A stretch of 64,000 bases of DNA. Origin: Campylobacteraceae bacterium (lineage in GTDB: Bacteria > Campylobacterota > Campylobacteria > Campylobacterales > Campylobacteraceae). The stretch's first letter is position 1. Each line of letters begins with the position of its first letter. The position numbers and the translations under genes were made by a program. This document shows, piece by piece, positions 59,766-64,000 of the stretch. Below the pieces are notes generated by a model. It searched no databases and was not told the origin of the DNA. It was given only the letters and a program-made list of their open reading frames with translations. The stretch covers positions 62,001 through 126,000 of the forward strand of contig CAADYZ010000013.1 of assembly GCA_900753405.1 (NCBI GenBank). Direction: 5' to 3'.

Positions 59766-60569
59766 ATGGATCGTTACATTTGCGTTTTTGACTGCGAAAC
59801 CGTGCCTGACGCGGACGATTTACGCAGGGTTTATAATTACAGCGGCGATGACTTGGCGGTTTGCAAGCGGGCGATCGAAGAGCGAAAACAAAGCGTTGGC
59901 AACGGCTTTTTGAGCGTTTGTTTTCACAAAGTTGTCGCCATCTCAGCGGTGCTAGCGTCAATTAACGGAAGTTTTCAACGCGTTAATACCATCGAAGGCG
60001 AAAACGAGCGGGAGAAGATCGCTAAATTCTTAGGCTTTTTGCAGAAAAAAAAGCCGCTTTTAGTCAGCTACAACGGGCGCGGTTTTGACTTGCCGATGTT
60101 GATGATGCGGGCGATGAAATACAACCTAAACGCCGCGGTGTATTACGACATAAAGGATAAGTGGAGCAACTACCGCGCGAGGTATGACATCACCCACCAC
60201 ATCGACCTTTTAGAGCAGTTTTGCGAGTTTGGCGCGACAAGTAGGATGGGCTTGAACGAGGTTTGCAACTGCCTTGCACTGCCGGGCAAAACTTCGGTGA
60301 GTGGCGAGGATGTTTTGGAGCTGTTTTACCAAAACAAAATCGCGCAGATCAATGAATATTGCGAAAGCGACACGCTCAACACCTACTGGTTGTTTTTGAA
60401 ATTTTCGCTGCTTCGCGGGGCGATTAGCGTTGAGAGCTACCGCTTCAACCTTGAAAAAATGTCGGAATTTTTGGCACAAAAAAAGGTAGCGTACGCGGAG
60501 ATCTTCAAAGTTTATCTTCAAAACGAGTTAAAGCGGCTTGACGCGGACTTTGGCGGGCGGCTGTTGTAG
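59766..60569 (+). CDS. Predicted 3′–5′ exonuclease (PolB-like DEDD fold)
   Basis: Stand-alone exonuclease domain of 267 residues, similar to the editing domain of family B polymerases. CVFDCETVPD gives the first acidic pair near residue 8, LVSYNGRGFDLPML the Exo II motif near residue 100, HHIDLLEQF the next Asp, and YCESDTLNTYWL Exo III. The natural substrate is unknown. AAGGTGG lies before the ATG. Upstream in-frame codons would cross the waaC promoter. Confidence 0.87.
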   Translation: MDRYICVFDCETVPDADDLRRVYNYSGDDLAVCKRAIEERKQSVGNGFLSVCFHKVVAISAVLASINGSFQRVNTIEGENEREKIAKFLGFLQKKKPLLVSYNGRGFDLPMLMMRAMKYNLNAAVYYDIKDKWSNYRARYDITHHIDLLEQFCEFGATSRMGLNEVCNCLALPGKTSVSGEDVLELFYQNKIAQINEYCESDTLNTYWLFLKFSLLRGAISVESYRFNLEKMSEFLAQKKVAYAEIFKVYLQNELKRLDADFGGRLL

Positions 60570-60618
60570 CATTGGTTTTGCAAAAACCGAATTTGACTTT
60601 GCTTAAAGTTGCAAAACT

Positions 60619-60672
60619 CGAATTTGAAACCATTTAACAACGGCAATTAAAAATTCAGTGGTTTCAAATTCG
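60619..60672. terminator. 14-bp hairpin between convergent genes built from two short repeats
   Basis: CGAATTTGAAACCA and TGGTTTCAAATTCG pair exactly around a 26-base loop. It lies 49 bases past the exonuclease stop and ends two bases before the stop of the convergent MFS gene. The pairing extends beyond the repeat core into unique sequence. Confidence 0.65.
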
Positions 60673-60674
60673 GT

Positions 60675-61874
60675 TTAAGCATTTTTTAAGTAGCGGTTAT
60701 AGACGATTTTGTAATAAATTCCGCCGACAAAAAAGCAACAACCTAGCAAAATCGTAATCCCCTTCAAGCTAAGCCCCGCCTCAAAAAGCAGCCCAACAAC
60801 CAGACTCACGCCCGTTGCGACAAGGCAGTAAGCCATATCGTTATACGCCAAAACGCGTCCGTAAAACTCCTTTTGTGTGTGGCGCGTGAGAGTCGTCATC
60901 GAAAAGCTCCACAAACTTGAAGTGCAAAAGCCCGCCGCTAGCATTCCGATGAAGCTGATGTAGAAGTTAAACTGCAAAAACGCCCAAAGGCAGATCCCGA
61001 CTCCTTCTCCGATAAAGAGCCAAAAAAGCGTTTTTTCATTCACAAATCGGCTGAGGATGATCGGGGTTAAAAAGAGCGAGATTGCCCGAGAAGCGTTAAG
61101 AAAACCGATGACTAGTGAAGCGGACAAAACCTCGGCGTAGTCGTGCTTTGCAAGCAGTGCGATGAGCGCGTCATAACTCGTAAAAGCGACAATGGCGTGG
61201 ATGAAAATAAGGTGGATGATGAGGCGGTTTTTGGCGATGTAGCTCACGCCGTCTTTCATCATCTTAAACGCATTTTGCGGTGCGTTTTGCTGAATGCGGC
61301 TTAAATTTAGCTTCAAAAGCAGCCAAAAACCGACTAAATACAGCCCAAAGTCGAGCAAAAACGCCGCCTTAATCCCGCAAAAATAGATGAAAAGTCCCGC
61401 CAAACTCATCCCCGCAGCGTAAGAAAAGCTAAAAATGATCGAGTGGATTTCGTTTGCGTATTTTAGCACGCGTCCGTTTAAAAGCTTTGGTAGAAGTGAC
61501 ATTTCGATTTGGTAAAACAAGAGTCCAACGCCCATTCGCAAGAAAATCAACATCATCAAAAACCACAAAAAGCTCAAATCCTCGACAAAAATGAGGCAAA
61601 AAACGCTCGCCATCTCAACCAGCATCAAAAAAATCAACAGCGGTTTTGGGCGGAATTTGTCGATGATGACGCCGTTGATGGGGGCGAGGAAGACATTTGG
61701 CAAAAAGGCGAGTGCGGCGGCAAAACTTAGCGCCCAAGTCGGCGCACCGAGTTTGATGAGCAGCGCAAAAATCCCCGTGTGAGAGAACCACGCCGCGAAG
61801 TAGCAGATGAGCTGGATGGCGGAGATGATGGCGAAGTTGCGGTTTGTGTGCAACAAGGCGATGAAATTTTTCAA
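60675..61874 (-). CDS. MFS transporter (Enterobactin exporter-like/MFS_3)
   Basis: A twelve-helix membrane protein of about 399 residues. NFAIISAIQLICYFAAWFSHTGIFALLIKLGA opens the first helix pair and PNVFLAPINGVIIDKFRPKPLL holds the helix 2–3 loop with D-x-F-x-x-K, as in MFS_3 efflux proteins. The substrate is unknown. The TTG start has AAAGGA five bases upstream; a GTG eight codons earlier is possible but lies before that site. Confidence 0.82.
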   Translation of the reverse strand: MKNFIALLHTNRNFAIISAIQLICYFAAWFSHTGIFALLIKLGAPTWALSFAAALAFLPNVFLAPINGVIIDKFRPKPLLIFLMLVEMASVFCLIFVEDLSFLWFLMMLIFLRMGVGLLFYQIEMSLLPKLLNGRVLKYANEIHSIIFSFSYAAGMSLAGLFIYFCGIKAAFLLDFGLYLVGFWLLLKLNLSRIQQNAPQNAFKMMKDGVSYIAKNRLIIHLIFIHAIVAFTSYDALIALLAKHDYAEVLSASLVIGFLNASRAISLFLTPIILSRFVNEKTLFWLFIGEGVGICLWAFLQFNFYISFIGMLAAGFCTSSLWSFSMTTLTRHTQKEFYGRVLAYNDMAYCLVATGVSLVVGLLFEAGLSLKGITILLGCCFFVGGIYYKIVYNRYLKNA

Positions 61875-61945
61875 GCGTTTCCTTTCTTTGGCTCCCACTA
61901 AACGAGCTTAAAACGCGGTCAAGCCGTTGGTTTGGGCTGGCGAAG

Positions 61946-61971
61946 TGTCAAAACCAAATTTGATTTTGACA
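61946..61971. repeat. 26-bp palindromic short repeat
   Basis: TGTCAAAACCAAA meets its complement with one mismatch, six bases past the stop codon of the TRIC-type gene. Confidence 0.85.
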
Positions 61972-61977
61972 ACCGCG

Positions 61978-62622
61978 TCATTTTTGCGAAATTTTGGGCG
62001 AGTTTGGCGGCGTTTTGTCCTCGTAAGAAAAGATCGGCATCCCGAGTCGGTAGTGGATCGCGACCATTCTGAGCGCAAAGCCACTGATGAGGGCGATGAG
62101 GCTGGAAATGTTGATGCTAAGACCGCATTCGACTAAAATCCAATAGAGCAAACCTGTGAGAATTCCGACAAACGCGTAAAGCTCTTTGCGAAAAACCAGC
62201 GGGACAACGCCGCAGAAAATGTCGCGTAAAACGCCACCAAAAACGGCGGTGATCACCGCGCCGCAAACGACTAAAATCGCCCCGTGTCCAGCCGCGCGAA
62301 CCGCCTCTGCGCCGATGACGGCAAAGACGACAAGCCCTAGCGCGTCAAGGGCTAAGAAGAGCTTTTCGAGGCGGGCGATGACGCGTGGGATGAGTGTTGT
62401 CAGAAGGGCAGCGAGGCAGACGATGACGACATACTGCGGGTGGGCGACCCAAGTGAGCGGGTAGAGGTCAAAGAGCATATCCCGCACGCTTCCACCGCCG
62501 ATGGCGGCGGCAAGGGCGATGAAAAGCACGCCGACAAGATCCATTTTGTGACGCCCCGCCACAAGGGCTGCGCTCATCGCCTCTGCGCTGATGCCGATGA
62601 TGTATAAAACGACTAAAAACAC
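61978..62622 (-). CDS. TRIC-type channel (UPF0126/YicG-like)
   Basis: A membrane protein of 214 residues with two UPF0126 repeats. Each repeat has the G-G-x-x-R-D motif: AIGGGSVRDML near residue 42 and VFGGVLRDIF near residue 128. Six to seven helices are expected. Related bacterial TRIC channels conduct K+ or glycine. The start codon is GTG, with AAGG seven bases upstream. Confidence 0.88.
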   Translation of the reverse strand: MFLVVLYIIGISAEAMSAALVAGRHKMDLVGVLFIALAAAIGGGSVRDMLFDLYPLTWVAHPQYVVIVCLAALLTTLIPRVIARLEKLFLALDALGLVVFAVIGAEAVRAAGHGAILVVCGAVITAVFGGVLRDIFCGVVPLVFRKELYAFVGILTGLLYWILVECGLSINISSLIALISGFALRMVAIHYRLGMPIFSYEDKTPPNSPKISQK

Positions 62623-62696
62623 CGCTCAACCTTCTTTAAATTTGCGCGCATTTTAGCCAAAAAGCCTTAATTTTGACAAAAACCGCTATTAAATCA

Positions 62697-62730
62697 AATT
62701 TGTCAAAATCAAATTTGATTTTGACAAATT
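62697..62730. repeat. Perfect 34-bp palindromic short repeat
   Basis: AATTTGTCAAAATCAAA and its exact complement, with no spacer. It lies 20 bases past the end of the GtrII-like reading frame. Confidence 0.9.
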
Positions 62731-62749
62731 CGCCTCGCCGCAAGCCGCC

Positions 62750-63106
62750 CTACTTCAAGGTTTTGACGAACTTTTTGGCGTTGTTGATGGCGTTTTGCGA
62801 CTCAGCAAGGACGATCAAGTTTTCAAACAAAACAACTGAGTTTGGCTTTGGAAATGGTTGGAGTTTGGCTAAAATTCCAGCGTTGTCGAGCTTTTTGAGC
62901 GCGTCTTGGTAGGTGTCGGAATTTGGCTCAAAGCAATCAAAATAGCGATTAACTACATTTGGTTTTGGCAAAAGCAGGTTTAAGCCGACCGCGCAATTTC
63001 CCGCTGAGTAATCCACGCTGTCAAGAAGTGAAGCCGCCCGCGGCGTTGAAGCGGCGTTTGGCAAAAAGCTTAAAGAGTGGCGGTTGTTGTAACGATAAGG
63101 AGTGTG
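62750..63106 (-). pseudogene. C-terminal part of the GtrII-like gene, after an in-frame stop
   Basis: This stretch continues the reading frame of the upstream gene without a shift, directly after a TGA (63107–63109). It begins HTPYRYNNRHSLSFLPN and runs about 118 codons to a stop after KKFVKTLK. It has no ATG and no ribosome-binding site of its own, so it appears to be the detached soluble C-terminal domain of one gene rather than a separate gene. It could be expressed only by read-through or internal initiation. Confidence 0.65.
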
Positions 63107-64000
63107 TCAAAAAACTGAATTGTCTTTGATGAAAATGACATAATATTGTTTGTTGTAGTCAAACCCTTGCGCTTCTAAGCGGGCGATGATGCGGTTGTTT
63201 GTCGCCATAATGGTCGTAAATTGCAACTTTTGCACGAGTTGCCAGCGCAAATCCGCCACCAAAAAGACGAGCAAAAGCCCGCTTGCGGTGAGAAAAAGAG
63301 CGTTTAAAAGCGTGGTTTTTAGCCGCTGCAACTCAAAAGAGAGCGTCAAAGCCAAGCCAAAAACCCCAACTCGCCAAAGCAGCAGCCCAAAAAAGTCGTG
63401 TCGCACGCCGTATTGTAAAACATCTGAGAAGATGATGTGGCTTTTGGTGGTGACGAGGGCGATGAATAGTGCGAAAATGAGGGCGAGTTTGACTGAAATT
63501 TTGCGTTTGCTAAACAAAACCAGCCCCACCAAAAGCAGCAAAACGCCAAAAAACGCAATGGTGATGAGGTTTGGCATATAGACAAATTTGTAGTTTGTTA
63601 GCGACTTAAAGGCGAGTTTGACGCCGAGTGTGAGGTGGTTGAGGAAGTTTTGTCCGCTGACAACTTGGTTTGAGTAGAGGATGTAGGCGATTTTAAGTTT
63701 GACTAAAAGGGCGAAAACTAGCTTGTAACTTAGCACGCCAAGAAGCGCTGCGGCGGCGGCAAACCTTAGGCGAAGAAGCGAGAGTTTAAGCGAGTTTGTC
63801 TGCAAAAGTAGCAGAATGAACGCGAAGCAAAACAACACTAAAATCGTGTCGGCAAACGCGCCGTATTGGGCTATTGCGTAGTGGATGCAGAGTGCGGCGG
63901 CGAGCGTGAAGCAGAGTTGTTTTAAGCTAAATTTAAGTCCGCCTAAAACTGACTGACTGACTGACTGACTGACTGACTGGTTTGTTTTGTCCAAACCGCC
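63107..64000 (-). CDS. GtrII-like polytopic membrane glycosyltransferase, 5′ end outside or at the window edge
   Basis: About nine or ten membrane helices without a signal peptide, in the arrangement of GtrII-like (Glucos_trans_II) proteins that modify surface glycans; the match is by topology and overall pattern, so moderate. Near the end, RIIARLEAQGFDYNKQYYVIF begins the soluble tail, which is cut by TGA in a degenerate short repeat (NSVF then stop). The N terminus holds eight ACTG units, read as QSVSQSV. A TTG near the window edge could start the frame, but the frame is open to the boundary, so the true start may lie outside. Confidence 0.55.
   Translation of the reverse strand, partial: GGLDKTNQSVSQSVSQSVLGGLKFSLKQLCFTLAAALCIHYAIAQYGAFADTILVLFCFAFILLLLQTNSLKLSLLRLRFAAAAALLGVLSYKLVFALLVKLKIAYILYSNQVVSGQNFLNHLTLGVKLAFKSLTNYKFVYMPNLITIAFFGVLLLLVGLVLFSKRKISVKLALIFALFIALVTTKSHIIFSDVLQYGVRHDFFGLLLWRVGVFGLALTLSFELQRLKTTLLNALFLTASGLLLVFLVADLRWQLVQKLQFTTIMATNNRIIARLEAQGFDYNKQYYVIFIKDNSVF
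63948..63979. repeat. Tetranucleotide repeat (ACTG)8 in the GtrII-like gene
   Basis: Eight perfect ACTG units (CAGT on the coding strand) lie within the first 20 codons. Because the unit length is not a multiple of three, gain or loss of a unit shifts the frame. In Haemophilus and Neisseria such tracts in surface-glycan genes are classic phase-variation switches. Confidence 0.9.

Larger units (their letters stand above)
104..63123. repeat. Dispersed short repeat family, about 90 copies
   Basis: Consensus TCAAATTYGRTTTTKRCA, seen in both orientations. Two arm types occur, ending TTTTGACA or TTTTTGCA. Approximate start positions between genes: 104, 142, 2336, 2912, 3819, 9534, 9555, 10922, 11121, 11160, 11188, 11382, 11579, 11705, 11731, 13242, 14205, 15783, 15848, 16364, 16542, 18354, 19434, 22726, 22754, 22921, 23128, 23159, 23309, 26919, 28230, 29405, 30386, 30472, 34806, 35948, 38152, 40050, 40080, 42507, 43543, 44550, 45765, 45831, 45876, 45921, 45976, 46012, 49502, 49523, 51089, 54075, 56640, 56661, 56687, 56910, 56931, 60576, 60609, 60662, 61946, 62697. 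Inside genes: 1711, 4974, 5380, 7087, 8006, 8487, 10016, 18079, 20131, 20809, 22101, 22661, 26779 (double), 27851, 33359, 33898, 37065, 39067, 47298, 52743, 54812, 57367, 57746, 58241, 58760, 59573; degenerate at 26540, 29260 and 63103. These were counted by eye, so a computed scan may shift the total. Confidence 0.93.

Noticed and set aside
62750..63064. Separate small gene starting at a TTG
   Set aside because: It has no ribosome-binding site and shares the frame of the upstream gene across a single stop codon; it fits a detached C-terminal domain better.
63107..63109. TGA in the GtrII-like gene read as selenocysteine
   Set aside because: Such glycosyltransferases are not known selenoproteins, and the context is a degenerate repeat rather than a Sec insertion signal.

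Overview
The window looks like a chromosomal segment of a Campylobacter-type epsilonproteobacterium (Campylobacterota). The gene orders support this: glyQ–nif3–zinc-ribbon protein; ppiD-like–ftsA–ftsZ with rsmH and an ftsL-like gene divergent; rpsF–ssb–rpsR with holA; waaC–htrB–glycosyltransferase; fdhA-B-C with a small Tat protein and a TorD chaperone. By eye the GC content is in the mid-40s, closer to the oral mid-GC Campylobacter species than to C. jejuni. I cannot name the species. No insertion sequence, prophage, CRISPR array or rRNA is present.

Layout. 0–10.9 kb: hemW, rpsO, a YhbP-like gene, fabI, mscS, queH, then tilS, glyQ, nif3, a zinc-ribbon gene, an orphan sucD and a flavin-oxidase-like gene. 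10.9–11.8 kb: a gene-free repeat region. 11.8–16.5 kb: trxB, trxA, a drug/metabolite transporter, nicotinate phosphoribosyltransferase, ndk and tRNA-Leu(CAA). 16.6–22.7 kb: a lipid/ribosome operon (DUF177, rpmF, plsX, fabH), then hisZ-like, purA and a family 9 glycosyltransferase. 22.7–23.4 kb: a second gene-free repeat region. 23.4–36.2 kb: rpsR-ssb-rpsF, holA, trmA, alr, mntP, pdxT, pdxS, ftsZ, ftsA, ppiD-like, an AT-rich tract, rsmH and ftsL-like. 36.2–45.7 kb: a FUSC membrane protein, maf, a PIN nuclease, MFS, acpS, ppk2, a secreted ATP-dependent DNA ligase and ispG. 46–56.6 kb: MFS, a phosphoribosyltransferase, amt and the formate dehydrogenase locus. 57–64 kb: lipooligosaccharide inner-core genes, an exonuclease, MFS, a TRIC-type protein and a GtrII-like gene with a tetranucleotide repeat and an in-frame stop.

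The most striking feature is a short dispersed sequence, about 18 bp, consensus TCAAATTYGRTTTTKRCA. I located about 90 copies by eye, in both orientations, between genes and inside genes. Copies inside genes encode recurrent peptides (VKTEF, SNSVLT, SNSNLT, NSVFA, KSNLVLTN). Some sit in conserved protein blocks of unchanged length; others form extra loops or C-terminal tails. Inverted pairs make strong hairpins, several between convergent genes. Every full copy has an RAATTY core. The behaviour resembles the DNA uptake sequences of Neisseria and Pasteurellaceae, and a predicted secreted (Lig E-type) DNA ligase lies in the window, so I propose a DNA-uptake role as an inference.

A second, longer repeat of about 200 bp occurs four times. 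It carries two hairpins with compensatory base changes between copies, and the copies are flanked by the short repeat. It may be a structured-RNA repeat or a MITE-like element.
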